This document shows, in pieces, positions 41,671 to 51,054 of a stretch of 64,000 bases of DNA. Numbering within the stretch: the stretch's first letter is position 1; each line of letters opens with the position of its first letter. The stretch is from positions 50,081 through 114,080 of the forward strand of contig CAJOMN010000011.1 of assembly GCA_905235745.1 (NCBI GenBank). Reading direction: 5' to 3'. Origin of the DNA: an uncultured Lachnospiraceae bacterium (GTDB lineage Bacteria > Bacillota > Clostridia > Lachnospirales > Lachnospiraceae). The position numbers and the translations under genes were made by a program. The notes under the pieces were generated by a model that was not told the DNA's origin, searched no databases, and saw nothing but the letters and a program-made list of their open reading frames with translations.

Positions 41671-43422
41671 ATGGAACTTCTGAAGAAATTCAATTACATA
41701 TTTGACACCAGGAGAAAGGTTTTGTCCGTGCTGCTGTGTATCGGACTGTTTATCGGTGCCCTTATGGAGCTTGTCGGAGTATCGCTCATCGCGCAGCTCG
41801 TGGAGGTCATAGGCAAGCCGGAAACGATACATACGACCGGGTGGATGCAGAGCCTCTATGATATAACGGGGGCGGAATCCGACCGGCAGTTTTTCCTGTA
41901 TATGTCGCTTGTGCTGATAGCCGTATACCTGTTCAAGAACATATACCTGACGGTCATGGGATATGCAAAGTTCACGTTCATATACAATAACCAGTTAAGG
42001 CTCTCGGGACGCCTTATCGACTGTTATCTGAAGAAACCGTACACATACCATCTCGACAAGAATTCCGCGGAAATGATCAGATCGATAATGCTCGATTCGG
42101 AGCGGTTCTTCCAGATGCTGCTTACTATGTTCACGGTCTTTTCGGAAGTTATGGTATCGCTACTGCTGTGCATATATCTCTTCGTGGTCGACTGGATGAT
42201 AACATTATCGGTAGTTGTCATCCTGCTGGTGTTCTCGTGCGTATATCTTCTGGTGTTTCATGGGAAGACCAAGGAAAACGGAAAGATATCGCAGTATAAT
42301 GACGGCAAGATGCATCAGGCCATCAACGAAGCTCTTGGAGCGGTCAAGGATATCAAGATACTCCACAGGGAGAAGTACTTTGTTAATGATTTCACAAGGC
42401 ATGGTGCGCGCAAATACAGGGCCGTCAGAAATAATGAGATACTCGGGATAATTCCGGCGTATCTGATCGAAACTGTATGTGTCGGAACAGTACTTGTAGT
42501 CCTTGCAGTCAAGATGTACAGCGGGCAGGATCTTAACGACATGATCCCGCAGCTTGCCGCATTTGCAATGGCTGCGTTCAAGCTACTGCCGTCTGTCGGC
42601 AAGGTTGTCAATTACCTGAACCTCATCGTATTCCTGAAACCTTCGGCCGACCTTATATACCGCGATATCAAGGATACCGAGGATATGCTGAACGTTATGA
42701 TAAAGGATCCCGAGGGGGAAGCGGCGGCATCATCCGCAATTCGTGTCGAGAATGTATCCTACAGATATCCCAATACGACGGAAAACGTGCTGACGGATGT
42801 GAACTTTACCATTCCGGACGGTTCTTCGGTCGGACTGCTCGGGCCTTCCGGTTCGGGAAAATCAACTATTGCGGATATTATCCTCGGTATACTGACCCCG
42901 ACGCAGGGTCGTGTTATGTATGGCGATATGAATGTACATGAACACCCGCTCAAATGGTCCCGGAAGCTTGCCTATATCCCGCAGGCGATATTCCTTGCGG
43001 ACGAGTCGATAAGGAGCAATGTCGCATTCGGGATAGAGGAAGAGGATATAGAAGAGGACAAGGTCTGGAAAGCGCTTAGCGAGGCGCAGCTTGACGAGTA
43101 CGTCAGGTCGCTTCCCGACGGTCTTGATACAATGGTGGGAGAGCGGGGCGTGAGACTTTCCGGAGGGCAAAGACAGAGGATAGGAATAGCGAGAGCCCTG
43201 TACGGCGATCCGGATATAATGGTGCTTGACGAAGCGACGTCCGCGCTCGATTCGGAGACCGAGGCTGCTGTAATGGAAGCTATAGACCGGTTCCTCGGAA
43301 AAAAGACTCTTATCATAATAGCACACAGACTGACGACAATAAGCAACTGTCAGGTCATATACAGGGTAAGCGACGGGAAGATAACGGATTATACGGAAGA
43401 GTTCAGGAAAGAGAACGGCTGA
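41671..43422 (+). CDS. ABC transporter (fused permease/ATPase), probable glycan or lipid-sugar exporter
   Basis: 583 residues: a six-helix transmembrane domain (~1-320) and an ATPase domain (~345-583) with Walker A GPSGSGKST, signature LSGGQRQR, Walker B IMVLDEATSALD and switch His IIIAHRL. This is the half-transporter (MsbA/HetC/PglK-like) arrangement, working as a homodimer. Its position at the head of a glycosyltransferase operon, overlapping the next gene by one base, suggests it flips or exports the glycan made there. Confidence 0.9.
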   Translation: MELLKKFNYIFDTRRKVLSVLLCIGLFIGALMELVGVSLIAQLVEVIGKPETIHTTGWMQSLYDITGAESDRQFFLYMSLVLIAVYLFKNIYLTVMGYAKFTFIYNNQLRLSGRLIDCYLKKPYTYHLDKNSAEMIRSIMLDSERFFQMLLTMFTVFSEVMVSLLLCIYLFVVDWMITLSVVVILLVFSCVYLLVFHGKTKENGKISQYNDGKMHQAINEALGAVKDIKILHREKYFVNDFTRHGARKYRAVRNNEILGIIPAYLIETVCVGTVLVVLAVKMYSGQDLNDMIPQLAAFAMAAFKLLPSVGKVVNYLNLIVFLKPSADLIYRDIKDTEDMLNVMIKDPEGEAAASSAIRVENVSYRYPNTTENVLTDVNFTIPDGSSVGLLGPSGSGKSTIADIILGILTPTQGRVMYGDMNVHEHPLKWSRKLAYIPQAIFLADESIRSNVAFGIEEEDIEEDKVWKALSEAQLDEYVRSLPDGLDTMVGERGVRLSGGQRQRIGIARALYGDPDIMVLDEATSALDSETEAAVMEAIDRFLGKKTLIIIAHRLTTISNCQVIYRVSDGKITDYTEEFRKENG

Positions 43423-44441
43423 TGGACTATAAATTAAGTGTTATATTTATAACGTATAATCACGCTGCCTATGTCGAAAAAGCGCTTCTGAGCGTCCTGG
43501 GGCAGAAAACCGGTTTTCCCTTTGAGGTGGTCGTGGGTGACGACTGCTCGACCGACGGGACACAGGATATATTAAAGAGGATTGCAGCAGACTATCCGGA
43601 GCATGAAGCGCAAGGACCTTGCGACAGGCAGGTCAGACTGTTCCTTCGAAGCGAAAATACCGGAGGACGGCCGACATTAAACGTATATGAAACGACAAAG
43701 AGATGCACGGGCGAGTATCTTGCCTATCTTGAGGGCGACGACTACTGGACGGATGAGGGAAAGCTCCGGAAGCAGGTGGAATATCTCGAAAGGCATCCCG
43801 AGTACATGGCATGCACACACTCGATGAAGATGGTCGATGAAAGAGGCGACGACATAACGGACCCGGACGTGCTGTCAATAGGGAGCCTGTACGACTGGAG
43901 CGGTGATTTTACATATGAGGATTACTGTTACAGCGGCAAGTGGCCCGGGCATTATGCGAGCGTTGTGAGCCGTAACATATACATTGATGAGAAGTATGAC
44001 TATACGATACTGTACAGGGCAAGTGATTTTACGGATGACGCACTGATACTTCTGTTCCTGCTCATGCAGGGTAAGATATACCGTATGGACGACGTGATGA
44101 GCGTATGGAGATATGTGCAGAAAGAGGGCGCGGGAAACTGGAATTCGATCGCGATGAAGCGTAATATCGGAAGAGACGACTGTTATCTGTCGAAAACCGT
44201 GATGCAGTGGATAGAGCAGTACAGGACTCTCGGGGATTACTCCCGCAAACGCTGTCTTGATGATTTCGGACTGGCACTGAAGGAATATATCAGAAGACCG
44301 AATGCGGCTAACAGACAGTTCCTGAAGGATATGTACGACTACGGGATCACGCACGTAGTGCTGAAGGATGCGAAAAGCTCACTTCCGGGATTTTGCATCA
44401 GATATATTATGAGCAAGCTTCACCTTGCGGAGATCGGGTAA
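43422..44441 (+). CDS. GT2-family glycosyltransferase
   Basis: 339 residues. LSVIFITYNHAAYVEKALLS, VVGDDCSTDGTQDIL and the DxD site LEGDDYWTDEGKLRKQVEYL are clear. The C-terminal half (~170-339) is not informative. Stop/start overlap (TAATG) with the aminotransferase gene downstream and with the ABC gene upstream shows tight coupling within the glycan operon. Confidence 0.9.
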   Translation: MDYKLSVIFITYNHAAYVEKALLSVLGQKTGFPFEVVVGDDCSTDGTQDILKRIAADYPEHEAQGPCDRQVRLFLRSENTGGRPTLNVYETTKRCTGEYLAYLEGDDYWTDEGKLRKQVEYLERHPEYMACTHSMKMVDERGDDITDPDVLSIGSLYDWSGDFTYEDYCYSGKWPGHYASVVSRNIYIDEKYDYTILYRASDFTDDALILLFLLMQGKIYRMDDVMSVWRYVQKEGAGNWNSIAMKRNIGRDDCYLSKTVMQWIEQYRTLGDYSRKRCLDDFGLALKEYIRRPNAANRQFLKDMYDYGITHVVLKDAKSSLPGFCIRYIMSKLHLAEIG

Positions 44442-45553
44442 TGAGGATAAATGTGATCAAATCATCGATGCCTCCTTTCGAGGAGTACGTCGAGGCAATC
44501 AGACCGTTATGGGATTCGGTATGGCTCACGAATATGGGAGCCAATCACGAAAAACTGGCCGAAAGATTATGCGGATACCTGAAGGTTCCGAATGTATCCC
44601 TGTTCGTAAACGGACATATGGCGCTTGAGCTCGTGCTGCAGGCAATGGATCTTGAGGGAGAGGTGATAACGACGCCTTTTACATTTGCGTCTACAACCCA
44701 CGCTATAGTCAGGAACGGGCTGACGCCTGTGTTCTGTGATATCGATCCCGAAGACTATACGATGGATGTTAACAGGATAGAAGAGCTTATTACCGACAGA
44801 ACGTGCGCTATAGTTCCGGTTCACGTGTACGGGAATCTGTGCGATGTTGAGGCTATAGAGAGGATCGCAAGAAAGCATGGCCTGAAGGTGATATACGACG
44901 CTGCCCATGCATTCGGTACGGAATATAAAGGCAGAGGAGTCGGAACATTCGGCGACGCGTCGATGTTCAGCTTTCACGCGACCAAGGTATTCCATACGAT
45001 AGAGGGCGGAGCGATCACGACCGATGACGTGGAGCTTATGGATAAGCTTTGGAAGCTCAAGGATTTCGGGATAAAGGACGAAGAAGTGGTGGACGGCATA
45101 GGCGCAAACGCCAAGATGAATGAATTCTGCGCCGTGATGGGACTGTGCAACCTCGACCATATAGATGAGGAGATAGCTAAGAGACGCGTCGTTACCGAAC
45201 GTTACAGACAGAACCTGTCGGATGTAAAGGGCATTTCGATCCAAAAGCCCCAGAAGGATGTGAAACCGAACTACGCGTATTTTCCGATCGTTGTCGACAA
45301 GGATGAGTTTGGTGCCGGAAGGGATACGATATATGCAAGGCTCAAAGAGAACGATATCTATACGAGAAAGTATTTCTATCCGCTTACAAGCGACATGGAT
45401 TGTTATGAGGGCAGGTTTGACAGCGCACTTACGCCTGTCGCAAAGAGGACGGCTGAGCGTGTGCTGACGCTTCCGATGAGCGCTCATCTGACTACAGGTG
45501 ATGTTGACAGGATATGCGAAATCATAAACAGCTGCGAAGGAGCCGATAATTGA
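44441..45553 (+). CDS. DegT/DnrJ/EryC1 sugar aminotransferase
   Basis: 370 residues. PLP-dependent transamination of a nucleotide keto-sugar, giving an amino sugar for the glycan. TTPFTFASTTHAIVRNGLTP, DAAHAFGTEYKGRGVG (PLP-contacting Asp) and the Schiff-base Lys in SFHATKVFHTIEGG are present; FGIKDEEVVDGIGANAKMNE is the family's substrate-site region. ATG 44441 overlaps the upstream stop; codons further upstream would duplicate the glycosyltransferase end. Confidence 0.92.
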   Translation: MRINVIKSSMPPFEEYVEAIRPLWDSVWLTNMGANHEKLAERLCGYLKVPNVSLFVNGHMALELVLQAMDLEGEVITTPFTFASTTHAIVRNGLTPVFCDIDPEDYTMDVNRIEELITDRTCAIVPVHVYGNLCDVEAIERIARKHGLKVIYDAAHAFGTEYKGRGVGTFGDASMFSFHATKVFHTIEGGAITTDDVELMDKLWKLKDFGIKDEEVVDGIGANAKMNEFCAVMGLCNLDHIDEEIAKRRVVTERYRQNLSDVKGISIQKPQKDVKPNYAYFPIVVDKDEFGAGRDTIYARLKENDIYTRKYFYPLTSDMDCYEGRFDSALTPVAKRTAERVLTLPMSAHLTTGDVDRICEIINSCEGADN

Positions 45554-46488
45554 TCATCGTGAGATTTACATCGGGACTCGGCAACCAGATGTTCCAGTAC
45601 AATCTGTACAGTTTCCTGAGGAAGAGATATCCGGATACGAAGGTCAGAGCCGACATCACATGGTTCTACACCGACGACGAACATCACGGGTTCGAGCTTC
45701 GCAGGATATTCGAAAACGTTCCGGGATCGGAGTTCCTGTTTGAAGAGGCGACGACCGGAGAGATATATTCGGTATCGGGTCAGATACCGACACCGGTAAA
45801 AGGGCCGCTGGCGCGTCCCGTCAGGTACCTGCTGGGGCCTGTGAACAGGAAGCTCAGGGAGTCCGGCAGATGCGAGAAGTGCGGAACGTCATTTGATGCG
45901 CTTTCCGAAAAGATAAGCTACGAACAGCTGCTGGATCTGGATCCCGCAAGGAATTACTATATATTCGGCTTCTTTATCGAAGAGGAATATTACAGGGACA
46001 GGATAGATACGCTCAGGAAGGAGCTTGTGTTCCCGCCGCTTACGGGAGACAACCGGAAGATCGCGGATAGGATGGAGTGCGAGAATTCCGTCTCGATACA
46101 CGTAAGGCGCGGCGATTATCTGTCGCAGACATATGCGGGAAGATTCCTGTGCCTCGAAAGGGATTACTACGAAGCCGCTGTCGGTATAATAAGGGATAGG
46201 ATCGATAACCCCGTATTCTATATATTCTCGGAGGATCCCGGATATGTCGAAAAAGAGTTTGCATGGCTTCCCGACAAGACTGTCATCAGCCACAACACGG
46301 GCTCCGAAAGCTTCAGGGACATGCAGCTTATGAGCAAATGCAAGGCGAACATCATTGCAAACTCGACGTTCAGCCAGCTTGCCGCGATCCTGAATGATAA
46401 CCCGGAGCACATAACCATATACCCCGCAAAGTACATGGCGGATGAGGACACGGAAGTGCGCACTATGCCGGGCTGGATCCGGGTGTAG
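45550..46488 (+). CDS. GT11-family alpha-1,2-fucosyltransferase-like protein
   Basis: 312 residues. FTSGLGNQMFQYNLYSFLRK at the N-terminus and the HVRRGDYL motif (~180: SVSIHVRRGDYLSQTYAGRF) are the GT11 hallmarks for GDP-fucose-dependent alpha-1,2 transfer. The C-terminal NIIANSTFSQLAAIL matches the last family motif. It starts at a TTG codon overlapping the preceding stop (TTGA). It suggests the surface glycan is capped with fucose or a related deoxysugar. Confidence 0.9.
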   Translation: MIIVRFTSGLGNQMFQYNLYSFLRKRYPDTKVRADITWFYTDDEHHGFELRRIFENVPGSEFLFEEATTGEIYSVSGQIPTPVKGPLARPVRYLLGPVNRKLRESGRCEKCGTSFDALSEKISYEQLLDLDPARNYYIFGFFIEEEYYRDRIDTLRKELVFPPLTGDNRKIADRMECENSVSIHVRRGDYLSQTYAGRFLCLERDYYEAAVGIIRDRIDNPVFYIFSEDPGYVEKEFAWLPDKTVISHNTGSESFRDMQLMSKCKANIIANSTFSQLAAILNDNPEHITIYPAKYMADEDTEVRTMPGWIRV

Positions 46489-46517
46489 GGAAGTATAAAC
46501 GCAAAGGGTAAAATCAT

Positions 46518-46949
46518 ATGACACCGATGATATGGCTTATCATACTGATCATATGTCTCGTGATAGAGTTTATCAGGATCGAGCTTATAGGCGCCTGCGG
46601 AGCGGGAGGTGCTGTTGTGGGGCTTATCCTGAACATACTCGGATTTAATCCTTTTTTGCAGATAGCAGCAGCTGTAGCCGTTGCGGTATTTATGCTCATA
46701 GTCGTAAGACCCGTCGGCATGAAATACGTTATCAGGGCCAGACATGAGAAAGAGCTTCTGGAGCTTGAAGGCAGAGATGCCATAGTAACGGTCAGGATTG
46801 ATAATGCGAATAATTCCGGGATAGTCAGGATAGGGAATAAGAACTGGTCGGCAAGGAGTAACCGGCCGAACGGGATAATCGAAGAAGGAGAAGTCGTTAC
46901 GGTAATTGCAATGCGCAAAAACGAGGCATATGTTGATCGTAAGAGATAG
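46518..46949 (+). CDS. Short NfeD-like membrane protein
   Basis: 143 residues. Two or three N-terminal hydrophobic segments (MIWLIILIICLVIEFIRIEL, GAGGAVVGLILNILGF) precede a soluble OB-fold domain (~75-143; ELLELEGRDAIVTVRIDNAN). Short NfeD proteins partner with SPFH/flotillin proteins in membrane quality control, but no flotillin gene is adjacent here. Confidence 0.85.
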   Translation: MTPMIWLIILIICLVIEFIRIELIGACGAGGAVVGLILNILGFNPFLQIAAAVAVAVFMLIVVRPVGMKYVIRARHEKELLELEGRDAIVTVRIDNANNSGIVRIGNKNWSARSNRPNGIIEEGEVVTVIAMRKNEAYVDRKR

Positions 46950-46999
46950 CAGCAGGCAATAAATACAACACATTTACAGATGAAGAAAGGCGGACGGTC

Positions 47000-47986
47000 A
47001 TGAGTCTAAAAGGACGCGATTTTCTGACATTAAAGGATTTTACGAAGGAAGAGATAGAAGAGTTCCTGGATCTTGCGGCGGAGCTGAAGGACAAGAAGAA
47101 AAAGGGGATATTCGACAGGCAGTATCCTGGTAAGAATATTGCCCTTATATTCGAGAAGACCAGCACGAGGACGCGGTGTTCCTTTGAGGTTGCGGCGCAT
47201 GACATGGGAATGGGTACGACATTCCTCGACCCGAGAGCGTCACAGATAGGCAGGAAGGAGAGCATTGCCGATACCGCGCGGGTGCTTGGCAGGATGTATG
47301 ACGGCATTGAGTACCGCGGATTTGAGCAGTCGATCGTCGAGGAGCTCGCAAAGTATGCGGAGGTTCCCGTATGGAACGGGCTTACCAATGAATACCATCC
47401 GACCCAGATGCTTGCCGATCTTCTGACTATCAGGGAGCATCTTGGAACGATAGAAGGCAGAAAGCTCGTATACATGGGGGATGCGAGATACAATATGGGC
47501 AATTCCCTTATGATCGCCTGCGCCAAGATGGGAATGCACTTTGTTGCGGGAACGAGCAGGAAATATTTTCCGAATGCCGGGCTTACAAGGGAATGCGAGG
47601 AGTATGCAAAGATATCCGGCGGATCGATTGCTTTTGAGGAGGATGCTTACAAGGCGGTAAAGGATGCGGATATAGTCTACACGGATGTGTGGGTATCGAT
47701 GGGTGAACCCGATGAAGTGTGGGAGGAGCGAATCCGCGACCTGACGCCGTACAAGGTTACGACGGAGCTGATGAGCCATGCACGGGAGGATGCGATATTC
47801 CTGCACTGCCTTCCGGCCTTTCATGACCGCAATACCGCGATCGGGCGTGAGATGGGAGAGAGATTCGGAATTGCCGATATGGAAGTTACCGACGAGGTAT
47901 TCCAGAAATATGCCGATGTTGTATTTGATGAGGCAGAAAATCGTATGCACACGATAAAGGCTGTCATGGCGGCGACTTTGGGGTAG
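47000..47986 (+). CDS. argF: Ornithine carbamoyltransferase
   Basis: 328 residues. Forms citrulline from ornithine and carbamoyl phosphate. Carbamoyl phosphate-binding FEKTSTRTRCSFEVAAHDMG (~50), HPTQMLADLLT (~134), the ornithine-site DVWVSMGEPDEVW and HCLPAFHDR (~272) distinguish it from aspartate carbamoyltransferase. It could act in arginine synthesis or in fermentation; no arc or arg neighbours are present to decide. Confidence 0.95.
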   Translation: MSLKGRDFLTLKDFTKEEIEEFLDLAAELKDKKKKGIFDRQYPGKNIALIFEKTSTRTRCSFEVAAHDMGMGTTFLDPRASQIGRKESIADTARVLGRMYDGIEYRGFEQSIVEELAKYAEVPVWNGLTNEYHPTQMLADLLTIREHLGTIEGRKLVYMGDARYNMGNSLMIACAKMGMHFVAGTSRKYFPNAGLTRECEEYAKISGGSIAFEEDAYKAVKDADIVYTDVWVSMGEPDEVWEERIRDLTPYKVTTELMSHAREDAIFLHCLPAFHDRNTAIGREMGERFGIADMEVTDEVFQKYADVVFDEAENRMHTIKAVMAATLG

Positions 47987-47987
47987 C

Positions 47988-48290
47988 ATGATGAATACGG
48001 AGATACTCGATTACATCAAAGCTCTTTCAAAAACGGAATTCTTCTATATAGAAGCGGCGGATATGATCTTTTCCCTGACGATCGTAATATGCGGAGTGAT
48101 ATCATTAAAGACGGGAACGACAACGCTGCTGTATACGATAATGTTCGCGTGCGCGACCGCGCTGCTTGGCTGCAACGCCTACAAATGCTTCAGGCGCGGA
48201 TCAAAGAACGGCTGGGTATTTGCCGTTTTGGGTGTCGTATTTGCGACCGTGACCGGAATGTGCATATATGCGCTGATCGGAGGATTCTGA
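47988..48290 (+). CDS. Small hypothetical membrane protein
   Basis: 100 residues with three hydrophobic segments (MIFSLTIVICGVISL, LLYTIMFACATALLGCNAY, WVFAVLGVVFATVTGMCIYA). Family not recognised. It starts at one of two adjacent ATGs (47988/47991) directly after argF, and its stop overlaps the next start (TGATG). Confidence 0.75.
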   Translation: MMNTEILDYIKALSKTEFFYIEAADMIFSLTIVICGVISLKTGTTTLLYTIMFACATALLGCNAYKCFRRGSKNGWVFAVLGVVFATVTGMCIYALIGGF

Positions 48291-48625
48291 TGGACACTTC
48301 GAACGTGATACTCTGCGGTGCGAATTCCTATGAGCAGAAATTCTATTTTAACGAACGGTTCTCGAAGATTCCCGAATCGATCCGGGAGGAGCTTCAGATA
48401 ATATGTGTGCTCTTTACCGAGGAGGTCGGAGGCGCTTTCATGATCGGCTTTGACGAGGATGGCTCCGTAATGCTGATAACCGACGCTAACGAGGACGACA
48501 TTCTGTACGATGAGATAGGCGCGGGTCTTCTCGTCAAGGAAGTTCAAAAGAGAAAGAGCGAACTGTTCGAAAGCCTTGAAATGTTCTACAGGACATTTAT
48601 TGATACGCAAAACGGAGGAAAATGA
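48290..48625 (+). CDS. Conserved hypothetical protein (possibly DUF6145)
   Basis: 111 residues, acidic and soluble. [20 protein letters not shown] and [20 protein letters not shown] with [13 protein letters not shown] [19 protein letters not shown] read as a small family conserved next to coaX in Lachnospiraceae; I believe DUF6145 but cannot check. Function unknown. Coupled upstream (TGATG) and overlapping coaX downstream. Confidence 0.75.
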   Translation: MDTSNVILCGANSYEQKFYFNERFSKIPESIREELQIICVLFTEEVGGAFMIGFDEDGSVMLITDANEDDILYDEIGAGLLVKEVQKRKSELFESLEMFYRTFIDTQNGGK

Positions 48626-49392
48626 TGTTACTGGTACTTGATGTCGGAAATACAAATATCACATGCGGGATATACGACGGGAACAGGCTTGCCCATACTT
48701 TCAGGATCATGAGCAAGACTCCGAGAACCTCGGATGAATTCGGAGCAGTGCTGTGCGATCTTGCCGCAAGGCAGGGAGTCGATCCGGAGAGGATAGACGG
48801 CGTGGCTATTGCCTCGGTCGTTCCCAACATAATGCATTCGCTCATCGCATGTGTCAGGAAATATTTTAACAAAGACCCGCTTGTCGTAGGTCCCGGAGTC
48901 AGGACCGGCATCAGGGTCGATACACCGAACCCGAAAGAGATAGGTCCCGACAGGATAGTTGATGCCGCAGCGGCATATGAGAAGCACGGAGGCCCCATTC
49001 TGGTACTGGATTTCGGTACTGCGACCACATATGACCTTGTTACCGCTGACGGACGGTTTACCGCGGGGATCACGGCACCCGGAGTCAGGATCAGCGCAGA
49101 GGCTCTCTGGATGGGCACAGCCAAGCTTCCGGAGATTGAGATCGTAATGCCCGGATCCATACTTGCAACCGATACGACATGGTCGATGCAGGCCGGACTC
49201 ATGTACGGTCAGATCGGACAGACAGAATACATAATCAAACAGGTGAAGAAGGAAACAGGCTATGACGATATGAAGGTCGTCGCGACCGGAGGTCTCGGGA
49301 GGATCATCAGCAACGAGACCGATATGATCGATGAATACGATCCGGATCTGACGCTCGAAGGACTAAGACTAATATATGCTAAGAATAGGTGA
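48625..49392 (+). CDS. coaX: Type III pantothenate kinase
   Basis: 255 residues. Phosphorylates pantothenate in the first step of CoA synthesis. [20 protein letters not shown] is the ASKHA phosphate loop, [16 protein letters not shown] and [12 protein letters not shown] the substrate and second phosphate motifs. ATG 48625 is six bases from GGAGG; ATG 48622 is too close. Overlaps dusB by 17 bases. Confidence 0.95.
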   Translation: MLLVLDVGNTNITCGIYDGNRLAHTFRIMSKTPRTSDEFGAVLCDLAARQGVDPERIDGVAIASVVPNIMHSLIACVRKYFNKDPLVVGPGVRTGIRVDTPNPKEIGPDRIVDAAAAYEKHGGPILVLDFGTATTYDLVTADGRFTAGITAPGVRISAEALWMGTAKLPEIEIVMPGSILATDTTWSMQAGLMYGQIGQTEYIIKQVKKETGYDDMKVVATGGLGRIISNETDMIDEYDPDLTLEGLRLIYAKNR

Positions 49393-50335
49393 TGTAACAC
49401 TTTCCAATAAATGGATACTGGCACCGATGGCAGGGGTAAGCGACCTGCCATTTCGTTTGCTCTGCCATGAAGCCGGCGCGGGACTTACATGCATGGAGAT
49501 GATAAGCGCCAAGGCGATCTACTACCGCAACAGATCCACGGAGGAGATGATGGCGATCGATCCGGGGGAAGGCGCGGTCTCGCTCCAGCTCTTCGGATCC
49601 GATCCGGAGATAATGGGGCAGATGGCGGCGAAGATAGAAGAGAGGCCTTTTTCGATTCTGGACATCAACATGGGCTGTCCGGTGCCAAAGGTCGTCGATA
49701 ACGGAGATGGTTCCGCGCTCATGAAGGATCCTGCGCTTGCGGGCAGGATCATCAGATCGGTATCTTCCTCGATCAGGAAGCCCGTGACTGTCAAGATAAG
49801 GAAAGGATTCGACGACGAACATATAAACGCGGTTGAGATCGCAAAGATCGCAGAGGATAACGGTGCAGCCGCAGTGGCCGTGCATGCGCGCACAAGGCAG
49901 CAGTATTATTACGGCGAGGCAGACCGGGATATTATCAGGCAGGTAAAAGAAGCCGTATCGATCCCTGTTATCGGAAACGGTGATGTCGACTCTTATGAGA
50001 GCGCCTGCCGGATGATAGACGAGACCGGCTGCGACGGCGTTATGATAGGAAGGGCTGCGCAGGGGAACCCGTGGATATTTACGGAGCTTGTCGCAAAGAG
50101 CGAAGGAAGGCAGTGGGTGCCGCCGACAAGAGAGGAAGTCTCAGCGATGATACTGCGCCACGCAGCCATGCTCATAGAGTGCAAGGGCGAGTATATTGGC
50201 TCACGGGAGATGCGTAAACATGCCGCATGGTATACAAAGGGATATACGGGATCATCCCGGTTTCGGGCCAAGCTGAACGAGACACAGTCGCTGGATGACC
50301 TGAAACGCCTGATGGATGATTTTCTTAATGATTAA
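49376..50335 (+). CDS. dusB: tRNA-dihydrouridine synthase (DusB type)
   Basis: 319 residues. FMN enzyme reducing uridines in the tRNA D loop. [20 protein letters not shown] binds FMN; the catalytic Cys is in [20 protein letters not shown] (~100); [20 protein letters not shown] and [15 protein letters not shown] are conserved. Translationally coupled to coaX. Confidence 0.95.
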   Translation: MLRIGDVTLSNKWILAPMAGVSDLPFRLLCHEAGAGLTCMEMISAKAIYYRNRSTEEMMAIDPGEGAVSLQLFGSDPEIMGQMAAKIEERPFSILDINMGCPVPKVVDNGDGSALMKDPALAGRIIRSVSSSIRKPVTVKIRKGFDDEHINAVEIAKIAEDNGAAAVAVHARTRQQYYYGEADRDIIRQVKEAVSIPVIGNGDVDSYESACRMIDETGCDGVMIGRAAQGNPWIFTELVAKSEGRQWVPPTREEVSAMILRHAAMLIECKGEYIGSREMRKHAAWYTKGYTGSSRFRAKLNETQSLDDLKRLMDDFLND

Positions 50336-50375
50336 CAAAGAGAAAATACTTATTTCGCTGTCTGCGTTTTGTTTG

Positions 50376-50404
50376 TTGACGTTGGGTATTGCTTGCGATA
50401 TAAT
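50376..50404 (+). promoter_or_regulatory. Promoter of greA-lysS
   Basis: TTGACG (50376-50381), 17-base spacer, TATAAT (50399-50404), 65 bases upstream of the greA start. Confidence 0.75.
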
Positions 50405-50469
50405 GCGTTTATTATTCTGAATAGGGTATGTATTATCACTTATGAAATAATGAAGGGATGGGTTCTACC

Positions 50470-51054
50470 ATGGAAGAAAAGAAGAATCTGATGTCTCATG
50501 AAAAGCTTCTTGAACTTGAAGCCGAACGCGATGAGAGAAAAGAAGTAATAAGGGCACAGATAGCTCAGAAGATCAAGGAAGCCCGCGAGCAGGGCGATCT
50601 GTCTGAAAATGCCGAATATGATGCGGCCAAGGAAGAGCAGAGAGACAACGAGCTGAGAATAGAAGAGATCGAAGCCATTCTCAAGAACGCCGAAGTGTAC
50701 CTTGAGGAAGACATAGCAAAGGATGCAGTTGGCTTGGGAAGCACGGTCACGCTTCTCGATATGGAATACAACGAGGAAGTTGTGTATAAGATCGTAGGCT
50801 CGACGGAGGTTGACAGCCTGAACGGCAAGATATCGAACGAATCACCTGTCGGACGTGCGCTCATCGGTGCCAAGAAAGGTGCAACGGTCAGCGTTGAGAC
50901 GCCGGCCGGAGTTCTCAAATACAAGGTTGTAAAGGTTGAAAAACCGGCAACCGCCAAGGCTGCAAAGAGCTCATCAAAGAAGGCTGCCGCAAAGCCCGAA
51001 GCCAAGGAAGCCAAAGAGCCGAAGAAGACAACGAAGAAGAAAGCAGCAAAGTAA
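50470..51054 (+). CDS. greA: Transcription elongation factor GreA with basic C-terminal tail
   Basis: 194 residues. Stimulates transcript cleavage by backtracked RNA polymerase. The N-terminal coiled coil ends in the tip GDLSENAEYDAAKEEQ with its acidic residues; the C-terminal FKBP-like domain includes GKISNESPVGRALIGAKKGA. GreA is normally ~158 residues; from ~156 onwards this one adds a ~38-residue Lys/Ala-rich tail (KPATAKAAKSSSKKAAAKPE), resembling histone-like tails. ATG 50470 gives the usual N-terminus; ATG 50458 abuts AAGGG. lysS starts on its stop codon. Confidence 0.93.
   Translation: MEEKKNLMSHEKLLELEAERDERKEVIRAQIAQKIKEAREQGDLSENAEYDAAKEEQRDNELRIEEIEAILKNAEVYLEEDIAKDAVGLGSTVTLLDMEYNEEVVYKIVGSTEVDSLNGKISNESPVGRALIGAKKGATVSVETPAGVLKYKVVKVEKPATAKAAKSSSKKAAAKPEAKEAKEPKKTTKKKAAK

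Noticed and set aside
51040..51054. T-box leader for lysS
   Set aside because: lysS starts on the greA stop codon; there is no leader space, and no T-box motif upstream of greA was seen.
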